Positions 1 through 9,171 of a DNA stretch of 64,000 bases are shown in pieces. Position 1 is the first letter of the stretch; each line of letters starts with the position of its first letter. The notes under the pieces were generated by a model that worked only from the letters and a program-made list of their open reading frames with translations, ran no database searches and had not been told where the DNA came from. The stretch spans positions 310,001 through 374,000 of the forward strand of contig NZ_CP128414.1 in the NCBI RefSeq assembly GCF_038505995.1, in the 5' to 3' direction. The position numbers and the translations under genes were made by a program. Origin of the DNA: Candidatus Phytoplasma asteris. GTDB lineage: Bacteria > Bacillota_I > Bacilli_A > Acholeplasmatales > Acholeplasmataceae.

Positions 1-168
1 TTAATATGAATAAATATTTACTTTTTTATAACCATTTCATTTAAATCATTTCATTTGGTTGAATCACAATCACAATTGCAATTACAATTTCAATCAACTT
101 TTGAAAATCACTTTAAAAAAACTTTTTACAAACTTTAAACCAAAATTAAAAAAAGAAAGAGGAAGGAC
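1..168. other. AT-rich region upstream of rplC
   Basis: No coding sequence is recognisable here. In the usual S10 operon rpsJ lies directly upstream of rplC, but these bases do not encode an S10 C-terminus. Positions 56-98 hold a loose six-base periodicity (repeats resembling ATCACA, ATTGCA, ATTACA). A purine-rich ribosome binding site sits at about 158-166. The segment is probably the 5' leader or an intergenic gap; no convincing -35/-10 pair is visible. Confidence 0.5.
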
Positions 169-834
169 ATGGCTCAAGGAATCTTAGGTAAAAAAATAGG
201 AATGACTCAAGTTTTTAACGAACAAGGAGAATTAGTTCCAGTAACAATAGTAGATGTTGCACCTAACGTTGTTTTACAACAAAAAAACGTTGACCAAGAC
301 GGCTATCAAGCTACTCAAATAGGTTTTTGCGACAAAAGAGAAAAAAACACTTCTAAACCTATGTTAGGAAATTTTAAAAAAGCAACTACTGCCCCTAAGC
401 GCTTCATTAAAGAAATTAATTTTAGTTCGGATGTCAATTCAAACCTAGCTAATTTAGCAGTAGGCGCCCTAATCACAAACGATTTATTTCAAGTAGGTGA
501 TTTAGTTGATGTAACAGGAACTTCCAAAGGTAAAGGTTTTGCTGGTTCTATTAAGAGACACAATCAAAGCAGAGGTCCTGAAAGTCACGGGTCTCGTTAT
601 CACCGTCGTCCAGGTTCAATGGGCCCTATTAAAGGTAAATTAAAAGGTAAAAAACTACCAGGACACATGGGACACGAAACTGTTACTATCCAAAATTTAG
701 CTATTCTTTCGGTTGATACTGAAAAAAACTTATTCTTAATAAAAGGCAATGTCCCAGGACCTAATAAAGGTTTTGTAATTATCAAATCTGCTGTAAAAAA
801 ATTGACAAAGGAGCAAACGCATGCCAAAAATTAA
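169..834 (+). CDS. rplC: 50S ribosomal protein L3
   Basis: L3 is a primary 23S rRNA-binding protein whose long central loop reaches toward the peptidyl transferase centre. The 221-residue product has the usual length and begins with the characteristic [16 protein letters not shown]. The conserved Gly/His/Arg-rich loop ([19 protein letters not shown]) lies at about residues 134-152. An AGAGGAAGG ribosome binding site precedes the ATG. The end overlaps rplD by 14 bases, which implies translational coupling. It is the first gene of the S10-spc-alpha cluster visible in this window. Confidence 0.98.
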   Translation: MAQGILGKKIGMTQVFNEQGELVPVTIVDVAPNVVLQQKNVDQDGYQATQIGFCDKREKNTSKPMLGNFKKATTAPKRFIKEINFSSDVNSNLANLAVGALITNDLFQVGDLVDVTGTSKGKGFAGSIKRHNQSRGPESHGSRYHRRPGSMGPIKGKLKGKKLPGHMGHETVTIQNLAILSVDTEKNLFLIKGNVPGPNKGFVIIKSAVKKLTKEQTHAKN

Positions 835-1444
835 TATTCTTAATCAACAAGGCGACTTCGTTTCTGAAAAGGTTTTAGCAACTACTGTTTTTGACATTAA
901 ACCTAATCAACAAGTTTTATACGACGTTGTAAATGCTCAAAGAGCTGCAATGCGTCAAGGCACACATGCTACCAAAACTCGCGCTTTAGTTGCTGGTGGA
1001 GGTAAAAAACCATGGAGACAAAAAGGAACTGGTCGTGCTCGTCATGGCTCTATTCGTTCTCCTTTATGGCGTGGTGGTGGAGTTACTTTTGGACCGTCCC
1101 CAAGAGATTATTCTGTTAAAGTAAACCAAAAAGTACGTAGTCTGGCTCTAAAATCAGCTTTATCACTCCAAGCTAAAAATAATCAATTAGTAGTTGTAGA
1201 CAACATTAATTTAGCAACTCATAAAACTAAAGATTTCCAACAAATGTTACAAAAATTAAACATCACTTCCAAATCCTTAATTGTAGTTACTCAAATGACA
1301 GAACAATTAGCTTTGGCTTCTCGCAATCTATCTTATATTACTTTAGCTCCAGCTTCTCATGCAAGTGTTTATCAAATCCTTAATTGCAAACAATTAGTCC
1401 TAACTGCTGCTGCTGTTAACTATTTTGAAGAGGTTTTAAAATAA
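821..1444 (+). CDS. rplD: 50S ribosomal protein L4
   Basis: L4 binds 23S rRNA and lines the peptide exit tunnel; in many bacteria it also represses its own S10 operon. The 207 residues match the usual length. The extended tunnel loop is visible as [19 protein letters not shown] at about residues 59-77. The start lies inside the end of rplC behind AAAGGAG, and the stop shares one base with the rplW start (TAATG), so the three genes are tightly coupled. No L4-binding leader can be judged, because the operon start is outside the window. Confidence 0.98.
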   Translation: MPKINILNQQGDFVSEKVLATTVFDIKPNQQVLYDVVNAQRAAMRQGTHATKTRALVAGGGKKPWRQKGTGRARHGSIRSPLWRGGGVTFGPSPRDYSVKVNQKVRSLALKSALSLQAKNNQLVVVDNINLATHKTKDFQQMLQKLNITSKSLIVVTQMTEQLALASRNLSYITLAPASHASVYQILNCKQLVLTAAAVNYFEEVLK

Positions 1445-1734
1445 TGAATAAATACTATGATTTAGTTAAAGCACCAATCATTACTGAATTAACTAATAAA
1501 TTGATCGAAAGACAAAATAAATACACTTTTAAAGTTGCCAAAACAGCTAATAAAGTAGAAATTAAAAAAGCTTTAGAAAGCATTTTTCAAGTAAAAGTTT
1601 TATCAGTTAACACTCGCAACGTTTTACCACAATTCAAAAGAAAAGGTAAATTCGAAGGCTATACTTCGGGTTATAAAAAAGCTATTTGTAAAGTAGCTCC
1701 GGGACAAAAAATCGAAATCCTTGCTAACGAATAA
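1444..1734 (+). CDS. rplW: 50S ribosomal protein L23
   Basis: L23 sits at the tunnel exit, where trigger factor and signal recognition particle dock. The 96-residue product begins with the family pattern of an N-terminal helix followed by PIITELT and NKYTFKV. It then has the KVEIKKALESIFQVKV helix and the basic hairpin around KRKGKFEGY that contacts rRNA. It overlaps rplD by one base and lies 59 bases before rplB, in the standard S10-operon position. Nothing unusual was seen. Confidence 0.97.
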   Translation: MNKYYDLVKAPIITELTNKLIERQNKYTFKVAKTANKVEIKKALESIFQVKVLSVNTRNVLPQFKRKGKFEGYTSGYKKAICKVAPGQKIEILANE

Positions 1735-1793
1735 ACTCAAACCCAACCAAAACAACGATTAACGATTAAAAAAATACAAGGCAGGTATAAATT

Positions 1794-2624
1794 ATGGCAA
1801 TTAAAAAATATAAGCCTACTACAAATGGATGTCGTAATATGAGTGTTTCTGCTTTTTCAGAAATCACCACTCAAACTCCTGAAAAAAGATTATTGGTATC
1901 TCATAAAGACCAAGCCGGACGCAACAACCAAGGTAAAATTACAGTAAGACATCGTGGCGGCGGCGTTAAAAGAAAATACCGTTTAATTGATTTTAAAAGA
2001 AACAAAGATAACATTGTTGGCAAAGTAGCTACCATTGAATACGATCCAAACCGCAGTGCTAACATCGCTTTAATTCACTATTTAGACGGCGAAAAAAGAT
2101 ACATTCTTGCTCCTAAAGGACTTACAGTAGGGATGCAAATTGTCTCTGGTAAAGAAGCAGATATTAAAGTTGCCAATTGCCTTTCTTTAATGAATATTCC
2201 AGTAGGAACCACTGTTCATAACATCGAATTAAAACCAGGTAAAGGCGGACAAATTGCTCGTAGTGCTGGTTCTTTTTGTCAAATTATTAGTAGAGAAGAC
2301 AAATACGTGCTATTACGTCTTCAATCAGGCGAAGTTCGCAAAGTTCTTGGAACTTGTCGTGCTACTATTGGAGAGATCGGCAACGAATCTTATAAACTAA
2401 TTAATTACGGTAAAGCAGGCAAAAAACGTTTCTTAGGAATAAGACCAACAGTAAGAGGTTCTGCGATGAACCCGAACGATCACCCTCATGGCGGTGGTGA
2501 AGGTAGAGCTCCTATTGGACGCAAATCACCAATGACACCTTGGGGCAAAAAAGCTCGTGGGGTCAAAACTCGTGACCGTAAAAAAGCATCTAATGCTTTA
2601 ATTATTAGACGTCGTACAAAATAA
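1794..2624 (+). CDS. rplB: 50S ribosomal protein L2
   Basis: L2 is required for subunit association and peptidyl transferase activity. The 276-residue product has the family length. It shows the N-terminal [15 protein letters not shown]-binding patch and the highly conserved C-terminal segment [19 protein letters not shown], whose His is the conserved residue near the catalytic centre. A purine-rich AAGGCAGG lies upstream of the ATG. Its place between rplW and rpsS is canonical. Confidence 0.98.
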   Translation: MAIKKYKPTTNGCRNMSVSAFSEITTQTPEKRLLVSHKDQAGRNNQGKITVRHRGGGVKRKYRLIDFKRNKDNIVGKVATIEYDPNRSANIALIHYLDGEKRYILAPKGLTVGMQIVSGKEADIKVANCLSLMNIPVGTTVHNIELKPGKGGQIARSAGSFCQIISREDKYVLLRLQSGEVRKVLGTCRATIGEIGNESYKLINYGKAGKKRFLGIRPTVRGSAMNPNDHPHGGGEGRAPIGRKSPMTPWGKKARGVKTRDRKKASNALIIRRRTK

Positions 2625-2636
2625 GGAGTTGTTAAT

Positions 2637-2918
2637 ATGCCACGTTCAGTTAAAAAAGGACCTATTGTTGCTAGCCATCTATTAGCAAAAATAGAAAAAC
2701 AAAAAAACTTAAAAAACAAAAAAGTGATCCAAACTTGGTCACGCAGTTCTACAATCACACCTATTTTTGTAGGACACAAAATCGCTGTTTATAACGGACG
2801 CGAACACATTCCAGTCTACATTACAGAAAACATGGTAGGACATAAGTTAGGTGAATTTTCCCCTACACGTACTTACCGCGGACACAACAAAAAAGACAAA
2901 AAAATTCAAAAAAAATAA
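2637..2918 (+). CDS. rpsS: 30S ribosomal protein S19
   Basis: S19 forms part of the 30S head and contacts S13 and the A-site tRNA. The 93-residue protein starts MPRSVKKGP and contains the family core [21 protein letters not shown], with the conserved [12 protein letters not shown] near the end. The ATG follows rplB by 12 bases with an AAGGAG site. The C-terminal tail is Lys-rich. The gene order rplB-rpsS-rplV-rpsC is conserved across bacteria. Confidence 0.98.
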
Positions 2919-2938
2919 AATAATGGGAAGGAATAACT

Positions 2939-3328
2939 ATGGAAACCAAAAACGCCAAAGCGATTGCTAGAAAAGTTTCAATCGCCCCTCGAAAAGCACG
3001 TTTAGTTGTTGATTTAATTCGAGGAAAAAATATTGCACAAGCTCAAGCCATTTTAACTTTTACCCCTAAAGTAGCTGCTCCCGTTATTTTAAAACTTTTA
3101 AACAGTGCTGTTTCCAATGCTGTTAATAATTTAAAATTAAACCGCGAACAACTTTATGTTAAAGAAGTTTTTGTCAACGAAGGTTTGCGTTTAAAACGTA
3201 TGTTTCCAAGAGCTAAAGGTTCTGGTGATATGATTAAAAAAAGAACCAGCCACATTACTTTAGTAATAACTTCTAGCACAAACTTGCAAACATCAAAGGA
3301 GGAAGAACAAAGTGGGTCAAAAAACTAA
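2939..3328 (+). CDS. rplV: 50S ribosomal protein L22
   Basis: L22 lines the exit tunnel with a beta-hairpin. The 129-residue product shows the family start [18 protein letters not shown], and the hairpin tip appears at about residues 85-97 ([13 protein letters not shown]). It is slightly longer than the usual 110-118 residues because of a polar Ser/Thr/Glu tail. That tail is also the stretch that overlaps the rpsC start by 17 bases and carries its ribosome binding site. Classic phytoplasma rp-gene typing uses rplV and rpsC. Confidence 0.98.
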
Positions 3329-4070
3329 TCCTAACGGCTTAAGATTAGGCATTATTAGAACTTGGGAATCTCAATGGTGTGTTAATGATAAAGAAATTCC
3401 TAATTTAATTAAAGAAGATTTTTTAATTCGTAAACTAATCAATAATTTTACTAAAAAAAGTGCTATCAGTCAAATTGACATTGAACGCCTAAAAGAAAAA
3501 AATAAAAACCGTATCACTATTTCTGTCCACACCGCTAAACCAGGCGTTATTATTGGAAAAGATGGCGATACACGCAACAAATTAGTTGCCAAACTCAAAG
3601 AACTTACCCAAAAAGACGTTAATCTTAACGTGTTAGAAGTTAAAAACTCTGATAAAATCGCTTTATTAATTGCTCAAAATATGGCTGAACAACTAGAAAA
3701 TCGTATGTTTTTCCGCCGTGTTCAAAAAATGGCAATCCAAAAAGCCCTAAAAGCTGGTGCCAAAGGAGTAAAAACTTTAATTTCTGGTCGTTTGGGTGGT
3801 GCTGAAATAGCTCGTAGCGAAGGACATGCCGAAGGCAGAGTTCCTCTACACACTCTAAGAGCAGACATCGATTACGCTGCTGTTGAAGCTCACACTACTT
3901 ATGGAGTTTTAGGAATTAAAGTATGGATTTTCCACGGTGAAGTTTTACCAGGACAAACCATTCTAGACACTAGAAAACCGTTTGCTTCCCAATCTTCTAA
4001 CACTCCTAACAGACGCCCTCGCAATTTCAAAGGAGGCAACAATAATCATGTTAATGCCAAAAAGAACTAA
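3312..4070 (+). CDS. rpsC: 30S ribosomal protein S3
   Basis: S3 lies at the mRNA entry tunnel and contributes to helicase activity. The start is GTG, chosen because AAAGGAGG lies just upstream and the product opens with [17 protein letters not shown] domain with GXXG (IIGKDG) lies at about residues 80-85, and the conserved C-terminal core contains HTLRADIDY and [13 protein letters not shown]. The 252-residue length exceeds the usual 210-220 because of a basic Asn-rich tail, in which the rplP ribosome binding site is embedded. Confidence 0.98.
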
Positions 4071-4470
4071 ATATCGTCGTCCTCACCGCGTTAGTTTTGA
4101 AGGAAAATCAAAAGGTAAAAACGTTATTGCCAACGGAAACCACGCTTTGGTTGCCAAAGAAGGTGCTTTTATCACTAACAAACAAATTGAAGCCGCTCGT
4201 ATTGCAATGACACGTTACATGAAAAGAACAGGAAAAGTGTGGATCAACATTTTCCCACATCTATCCTTAACTAAAAAACCTTTAGAAGTAAGAATGGGTT
4301 CTGGTAAAGGTTCTCCTGAAGAATGGGTAGCTGTGGTAAAAACAGGTAAAGTTTTGTTCGAAGTTAAAGACACCACTAATTCTTCCAAAGTAGAAATGGA
4401 AGCTTTAAGACTTGCGTCTCACAAACTACCGATTAAAACTAAAATCGTTAAAAAAGGTGCTGAAGTATGA
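4048..4470 (+). CDS. rplP: 50S ribosomal protein L16
   Basis: L16 organises the A-site region of 23S rRNA. I place the start at the ATG at 4048 (product [15 protein letters not shown]), preceded by AGGAGG at 4031-4036. A longer reading frame upstream adds residues unlike L16. The gene overlaps rpsC by 23 bases. The 140-residue product has the family motifs [16 protein letters not shown] and the conserved MGSGKGSPE. It ends in TGA, overlapping the rpmC start by four bases (ATGA). Confidence 0.97.
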
Positions 4471-4787
4471 AAACTCAAGAAATTTTAAAATTAAATCCAG
4501 AAGAATTAGAAAACAAAGTAGACAAGTTAAAACAAGAACTGTTTGATTTGCGTTTTCAATTAGCTTTAGGCAAACTCACTAACACTGCCAAAATCAAAAA
4601 GCTTAAAAAAACCATTGCTCGCATCAAAACAATCCTAACCCAAAAAAGCAATCAACAAACAGCCACTACTCCAACTTTTGTCACTTCCACTGCCAAACCT
4701 GTTTTATCAAATCAAAGCCCAACCCCACAACCAACTACCCCTGATTTAGATGACACTGTAGAAACTATCAAGGAGGAGCAACAATAA
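4467..4787 (+). CDS. rpmC: 50S ribosomal protein L29 with C-terminal tail
   Basis: L29 is a two-helix protein near the tunnel exit, next to L23. Residues 1-63 are a normal L29, with [18 protein letters not shown] and the [11 protein letters not shown] second helix. Residues 64-106 form an added Thr/Pro/Gln-rich tail with no predicted fold and an acidic end. Typical L29 proteins have 60-75 residues. The gene overlaps rplP by 4 bases and rpsQ by 1 base. The rpsQ ribosome binding site lies in the end of the tail, so the extension is genuinely in frame. Confidence 0.95.
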   Translation: MKTQEILKLNPEELENKVDKLKQELFDLRFQLALGKLTNTAKIKKLKKTIARIKTILTQKSNQQTATTPTFVTSTAKPVLSNQSPTPQPTTPDLDDTVETIKEEQQ

Positions 4788-5050
4788 TGCAACGCAATTT
4801 TAGAAAAACTTTCGTAGGTAAAGTAGTTTCAGATAAAATGGATAAAACCATTACTGTTATTGTTGATATTTACAAAAAAGACCCTTTATATGGCAAAAGA
4901 GTGAAACAATCGAAAAAATTCCACGTCCATGATGAAAATCAAGAAGCCAAACCAGGCGATTTAGTTAATTTTATGGAAACAAGACCTCTTTCTAAAACTA
5001 AAAGATTTCGATTATTCAAAATTCTTTCCCATGCAAAGAGCGCAAAGTAA
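4787..5050 (+). CDS. rpsQ: 30S ribosomal protein S17
   Basis: S17 is a primary 16S rRNA-binding protein with an OB fold. The 87 residues include the signature [19 protein letters not shown] near the N-terminus and the [20 protein letters not shown] strand and loop at the end. AAGGAGGAG precedes the ATG, and the start shares a base with the rpmC stop. The rpmC-rpsQ-rplN order is canonical for the S10/spc junction. Confidence 0.97.
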   Translation: MQRNFRKTFVGKVVSDKMDKTITVIVDIYKKDPLYGKRVKQSKKFHVHDENQEAKPGDLVNFMETRPLSKTKRFRLFKILSHAKSAK

Positions 5051-5062
5051 GGAGATTTTGAT

Positions 5063-5425
5063 ATGATTCAACGAGAAAGTCGTTTAGTTGTAGTTGACAA
5101 CAGCGGTGCTAAAGAAGTTTTAGTTATTGGTATTTTAGGAGGCACTCGTCGTAGTCATGTAAATATCGGAGATATTGTATTAGTAACTGTTAAATCAGGT
5201 TCTGGTACAGTTAAAAAACATGACGTTCTAAAAGCTGTCATTGTACGCACCAAAAAAGGTCTAAGACGTAAAAATGGCTCTTACATTAAATTTGACGACA
5301 ATGCTGTAGTACTTTTAAAAGAAGATTTAAATATTATTGGCACCCGTATTTTTGGTCCAGTAGTTAGAGAATTGAGTGATAAGAAATTTTCCAAAATAGT
5401 TTCTTTAGCCCAATTAGTTTTGTAA
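5063..5425 (+). CDS. rplN: 50S ribosomal protein L14
   Basis: L14 forms an intersubunit bridge and contacts L19. The 120-residue product starts [19 protein letters not shown] and contains [14 protein letters not shown] and the conserved [22 protein letters not shown]. Length is typical (120-122). An AAGGAG site lies upstream. It is the first gene of the spc part of the cluster, with no separate promoter visible in the 12-base gap after rpsQ. Confidence 0.98.
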
Positions 5426-5437
5426 GGAGACAACTCA

Positions 5438-5785
5438 ATGCGTATTAAAGTAGGAGAAACAGTAGCTATTTTAGCTGGCAAAGATCGTTTTGTAACAGAC
5501 GAATCAGGTAAAAAAATGACTAAAACAGGCAAAGTATTAAAAGTTTTTGCCAAAACTCAAAAAATTATTGTTGAAGGTGTCAACATCAAAATCAAACACC
5601 AACCCCCTTCCCAAAACGAAGAAAAGGGCACCATCGTTAAACAAGAAGCTCCCATTCATGTTTCTAATGTAGCTTTAGTTTGCCCCCAAACACAAACTCC
5701 CACTAAAGTAGGAATTCGAATACAATCAGGTAAAAAATTTCGTTATGCTAAAAAATCAAATCAAACATTAGACGAAAAAAATTAA
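5438..5785 (+). CDS. rplX: 50S ribosomal protein L24
   Basis: L24 is an assembly initiator that binds the 5' domain of 23S rRNA. The N-terminal KOW motif is visible (VGETVAILAGKDR ... KTGKVLKVFAKTQKIIVEGVN), followed by the pattern QAPIHVSNVALV. The 115 residues are in the normal range. AAGGAG sits just after the rplN stop, 12 bases before this ATG. No anomaly was seen. Confidence 0.97.
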   Translation: MRIKVGETVAILAGKDRFVTDESGKKMTKTGKVLKVFAKTQKIIVEGVNIKIKHQPPSQNEEKGTIVKQEAPIHVSNVALVCPQTQTPTKVGIRIQSGKKFRYAKKSNQTLDEKN

Positions 5786-5800
5786 GGAGGCTTTGCATCA

Positions 5801-6346
5801 ATGTCAATGAAAAAAGAAAATACTCTAGACTATTCCAAAATCACTGCCACCTTAATGGAAACTTTTAATTATAAATCCGTTATGCAAGTCCCAAAAGTAG
5901 AAAAAGTTGTCATCAATATGGGCGTAGGCGATGCTATTTTTAATGTTAAAGTTTTGGATGATGTAGTAGAAGAATTAAAATTATTAAGCGGACAAAGCCC
6001 TGTTATCACTAAAGCCAAAAAAGCTATTTCTAATTTCAAATTACGTGAAGGCATGCCAATTGGAGCTAAAGTGACTTTAAGAGGAGCCCGCAAAGAGGCG
6101 TTTTTATGCAAACTAACTCGTTTAGTTTTCCCCCGCGTAAGAGATTTTAGAGGCATTTCTGGTAAATCTTTTGACGGCAGAGGCAATTACGCTCTAGGAT
6201 TAAAAGAACAAATCGTTTTTCCAGAAATTAATATCGACAAAGTTAAAAAAATTCGTGGCATGGATATCATCATTGTAACTACTGCCAAAAATAACACTCA
6301 AGCCAAAAAGCTTTTAGAGCTTTATGGTATGCCGTTTAAAAATTAA
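5801..6346 (+). CDS. rplE: 50S ribosomal protein L5
   Basis: L5 anchors 5S rRNA in the central protuberance and touches the P-site tRNA. The 181-residue protein has the family motifs [42 protein letters not shown] and [20 protein letters not shown]. Its start sits 12-15 bases after an AAGGAGG. A second Met two codons on is an equally possible start. It stands between rplX and rpsN, as in other bacteria. Confidence 0.98.
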   Translation: MSMKKENTLDYSKITATLMETFNYKSVMQVPKVEKVVINMGVGDAIFNVKVLDDVVEELKLLSGQSPVITKAKKAISNFKLREGMPIGAKVTLRGARKEAFLCKLTRLVFPRVRDFRGISGKSFDGRGNYALGLKEQIVFPEINIDKVKKIRGMDIIIVTTAKNNTQAKKLLELYGMPFKN

Positions 6347-6360
6347 AGGAACTATTACTT

Positions 6361-6630
6361 ATGGCTAAAAAATCCAAAATCGTAAAAGATCAAAAACAAA
6401 GAGAGCTAGTTTTAAAATATGCCAAACTACGCTTAGAACTTAAAAAAAAAGCTGACTATGCTGGGTTGTCTCAAATTCCTGCCAAAGCATCACCTGTACG
6501 TTTAAAAAACAGAGATTCTATTGATGGAAGACCACGCGGATACATTCGTAAATTCGGCATTTCCCGCATTAATTTTAGGCAGTTAGCTCATCAAGGTAAA
6601 TTACCTGGAGTCAGAAAAACTAGTTGGTAA
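6361..6630 (+). CDS. rpsN: 30S ribosomal protein S14, long zinc-free type
   Basis: S14 is a 30S head protein. This is the long form (89 residues) with no cysteine. The common Firmicute S14 has 61 residues and carries two CxxC pairs binding zinc. Conserved elements seen are [27 protein letters not shown] and the terminal [11 protein letters not shown]. It follows rplE by 14 bases. With the cysteine-free L36 it suggests reduced zinc use in the ribosome. Confidence 0.96.
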   Translation: MAKKSKIVKDQKQRELVLKYAKLRLELKKKADYAGLSQIPAKASPVRLKNRDSIDGRPRGYIRKFGISRINFRQLAHQGKLPGVRKTSW

Positions 6631-6651
6631 AGGTAAAAAGGAGGCTCAAAC

Positions 6652-7044
6652 ATGGTTATGACAGACCCTATTGCAGATATGCTGACACGCATTCGTAATG
6701 CCAATCAAATGTCACATTTAAAAGTGTTAGTACCTGCTTCTAAGTTAAAATTAGAAATTTTAGCAGTTTTAAAAAAAGAAGGTTTTATTAAAGATTTTTA
6801 TCTACCTCAGTCATCTCGCGAAATAATTATTAGTTTGAAATATGCTCCCAACAAAGAAAGAGTTATTAAAGGCTTAAAAAGAGTTTCCAAACCAGGACTT
6901 AGAGTTTATGCATCAGCAGAACAAATTCCTAAAGTGCTCAACGGTTTAGGAGTTGCTTTGGTTTCTACTTCTAAAGGAATTCTAACAGATGCTCAAGCTC
7001 GCCTTTCTCAAGTTGGTGGCGAAGTTTTAGCTTATATTTGGTAA
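6652..7044 (+). CDS. rpsH: 30S ribosomal protein S8
   Basis: S8 binds the central domain of 16S rRNA and in many bacteria represses the spc operon. The 130-residue product begins [17 protein letters not shown], with an internal Met at codon 3 as an alternative start. It ends in the family pattern [34 protein letters not shown] precedes the start. No S8-binding hairpin could be confirmed by eye in the mRNA. Confidence 0.98.
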   Translation: MVMTDPIADMLTRIRNANQMSHLKVLVPASKLKLEILAVLKKEGFIKDFYLPQSSREIIISLKYAPNKERVIKGLKRVSKPGLRVYASAEQIPKVLNGLGVALVSTSKGILTDAQARLSQVGGEVLAYIW

Positions 7045-7090
7045 TTAATTGCCAAATCAAAAGTAGTTAAAGGAGATAAAGGAGAAAATT

Positions 7091-7645
7091 ATGTCACGCG
7101 TAGGAAACAAAGCAATTGAAGTCCCTAATGCGGTTAAAGTTGATATCAAAGATAGAAATTTTATCTCAGTTGAAGGCCCTAAAGGCAAATTAGAATATCA
7201 ATTCAATCACAGATTAACAATCACTAATGAAAACAAAGTCATCACAGTAAAACGCCCTAATGATGAAATTTTTATGAAAAAAATTCACGGCACCACTAGA
7301 GCCTTACTTTCCAATATGGTAGAAGGCGTAAGCAAAGGCTTTCAAAAAACCTTAAAAATTGTAGGGTTAGCTTATCGTGCTCAAATTAAAGATAAACAAC
7401 TAATTTTATCTTTGGGTTTTTCTCATCCTGTAAGCGTTGCCATTCCTGATAATCTAGAAGTGGTAGTTAACCAAAACACAGAAATTGTTATCAAAGGAAT
7501 TGACAAACAACTTGTCGGCGAATTTGCTGCCAAAAACGTAAAACTACGTAAACCAGAACCTTACAAAGGTAAAGGAATCCGCTACGTAGGACAATACGTT
7601 AGACAAAAAGCTGGGAAAAGCGCTAAAAAAACAAGAAAGGACTAA
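7091..7645 (+). CDS. rplF: 50S ribosomal protein L6
   Basis: L6 lies near the sarcin-ricin loop and factor-binding site. The 184 residues show two repeated L6 domains. The N-terminal part has [12 protein letters not shown] and [11 protein letters not shown]. The C-terminal part has [30 protein letters not shown], the most conserved signature of the family. The 46-base gap after rpsH carries an AAAGGAG site and no promoter-like sequence. Confidence 0.98.
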   Translation: MSRVGNKAIEVPNAVKVDIKDRNFISVEGPKGKLEYQFNHRLTITNENKVITVKRPNDEIFMKKIHGTTRALLSNMVEGVSKGFQKTLKIVGLAYRAQIKDKQLILSLGFSHPVSVAIPDNLEVVVNQNTEIVIKGIDKQLVGEFAAKNVKLRKPEPYKGKGIRYVGQYVRQKAGKSAKKTRKD

Positions 7646-7654
7646 AAATAAGTT

Positions 7655-8008
7655 ATGATAACAAAACAATCCTCTAACGTGCTTCGTAAAAAACGTCATC
7701 TTCGCCTTAGAAAAATTGTTTCAGGCACATCACAAAGACCACGTTTAAATGTTTTTAGATCTAATAAATTTCTTTATGTGCAAATAATTGATGACACCCA
7801 ACAAACAACTCTATGCAGCGCTAATAGCAAAGAATCCAATGTTTTGGGATCCAACATCAAAGCCGCTGAAGCAGTAGGCGCTCTTATCGCTAAAAAAGCC
7901 TTAGCCCAAGGCATTAAAAATGTTGTTTTTGATAGATCAGGGTATTTGTATCACGGCAAAATCAAAGCCTTAGCTGATGCTTGTCGTAAATCAGGCTTAC
8001 AGTTTTAA
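7655..8008 (+). CDS. rplR: 50S ribosomal protein L18
   Basis: L18 bridges 5S and 23S rRNA. The 117-residue product contains the [20 protein letters not shown] core and the C-terminal [29 protein letters not shown] signature (given here as part of residues about 88-117). GAAAGGA lies some 15 bases ahead of the ATG, a slightly long spacing. Standard position between rplF and rpsE. Confidence 0.97.
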   Translation: MITKQSSNVLRKKRHLRLRKIVSGTSQRPRLNVFRSNKFLYVQIIDDTQQTTLCSANSKESNVLGSNIKAAEAVGALIAKKALAQGIKNVVFDRSGYLYHGKIKALADACRKSGLQF

Positions 8009-8022
8009 AGGAGAAAAGCAAA

Positions 8023-8538
8023 ATGAAAGCAATAAAGAAAGAATTTAACAAAAAAGCCCCTCTTTTAGAAGAAAAAGTTGTTAAAATTAATCGTATTACT
8101 AAAGTAGTTAAAGGCGGTGCTCGTTTTCGTTTTTCTGCTTTGGTAGTTGTTGGCGATAAAAAAGGGCAAATTGGTTTCGCCACCGCTAAAGCTAAAGAAA
8201 TTGTAGAAGCTATTAAAAAAGCTTTAGAAAAAGCCAAAAAACAATTAGTTCGCATTCCTATTACAGGAACTACTATTCCTCATGACACTATTGGACGTTT
8301 TGGAGCGTCTAAGTTTTTTTTAAAACCAGCTTCCAAAGGAACTGGAATTGTTGCTGGAGGAAAAGCTGCTAGAACTATTTTAGAATTAGTAGGCATTAAT
8401 GATGTTCTTACTAAAACTTTTGGTTCACGCACCTCTATTAACGTAATAAGAGCAGTAATGGATGGATTACAAAGTTTACGCACTAAAGAAGAAGTAGCTA
8501 AATTAAGAGGCATCACTTTAGCGAAAAAAGAACAATGA
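8023..8538 (+). CDS. rpsE: 30S ribosomal protein S5
   Basis: S5 contributes to decoding accuracy and lines the mRNA entry site. The 171-residue protein shows [26 protein letters not shown], the S5 RNA-binding domain, and then the ribosomal fold with [28 protein letters not shown] and [20 protein letters not shown] lies upstream. The stop overlaps the rpmD start by 4 bases (ATGA). Confidence 0.98.
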   Translation: MKAIKKEFNKKAPLLEEKVVKINRITKVVKGGARFRFSALVVVGDKKGQIGFATAKAKEIVEAIKKALEKAKKQLVRIPITGTTIPHDTIGRFGASKFFLKPASKGTGIVAGGKAARTILELVGINDVLTKTFGSRTSINVIRAVMDGLQSLRTKEEVAKLRGITLAKKEQ

Positions 8539-8732
8539 AATTAAAAATTACTCTTACCAAAAGCCTTATTGCTTGTCGTGTTAATCAAATTAAAACCGCT
8601 CACTGTCTAGGTTTGAAAAAAATTAACAATCAAGTTATTAAAGATGACACTCCAGCCATCCATGGAATGATTAAAACCATCAGTCATCTTGTTGTAGTTG
8701 AAAAAGTTTCTGATACAAAGGAGCAAAAATAA
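8535..8732 (+). CDS. rpmD: 50S ribosomal protein L30
   Basis: L30 is a small protein of the large subunit. The 65 residues are [28 protein letters not shown]-type sequence with [22 protein letters not shown], matching L30 in order and length. It overlaps rpsE by 4 bases and rplO by 1 base, so it is probably translated by coupling. Confidence 0.95.
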   Translation: MKLKITLTKSLIACRVNQIKTAHCLGLKKINNQVIKDDTPAIHGMIKTISHLVVVEKVSDTKEQK

Positions 8733-9169
8733 TGTTACACACACTAAAACCGGTCACTAATGCTCGTAAATCCACTAAACGTTTAGGACGTGGACCTGGT
8801 AGTGGCACTGGTAAAACTTCTGGTAAAGGACACAAAGGACAATTAGCACGTTCAGGAAAAACTTTGCGTCCCGGCTTTGAAGGCGGACAAATCCCTTTTT
8901 TTCAAAGAATTCCTAAAAGAGGATTTCACAACTTTGCCCAAAAAAGATACGCCCTTCTTAACCTTAAAACTCTAGAAAACTTTCCTCAAGATACCGTTGT
9001 TACTCCTCAATTATTGTTAGAAAAAAAAATAATTAAAGACCAATTATGTGGTATTAAAGTTTTGGCGCAAGGAACTCTCACTAAAAAATTAGTCGTAAAA
9101 GCTTCAAAATTCTCCAAACAAGCTCAAGCAGCCATTTTAGCAGTTGGTGGAAATATAGAGGTAATTTAA
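8732..9169 (+). CDS. rplO: 50S ribosomal protein L15
   Basis: L15 is a late assembly protein. The Gly-rich N-terminal extension is clear (KRLGRGPGSGTGKTSGKGHKGQ region, residues about 17-40), followed by RPGFEGGQIPFFQRIPKRGF and the C-terminal VVKASKFSKQAQAAI motif. The length of 145 residues is normal. AAAGGAG lies within the end of rpmD. It directly precedes secY, as in almost all bacteria. Confidence 0.98.
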   Translation: MLHTLKPVTNARKSTKRLGRGPGSGTGKTSGKGHKGQLARSGKTLRPGFEGGQIPFFQRIPKRGFHNFAQKRYALLNLKTLENFPQDTVVTPQLLLEKKIIKDQLCGIKVLAQGTLTKKLVVKASKFSKQAQAAILAVGGNIEVI

Positions 9170-9171
9170 AG

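Noticed and set aside
3982-4047. Upstream in-frame extension of rplP
   Set aside because: The 22 extra residues overlap rpsC and are unlike L16; AGGAGG at 4031 supports the ATG at 4048.
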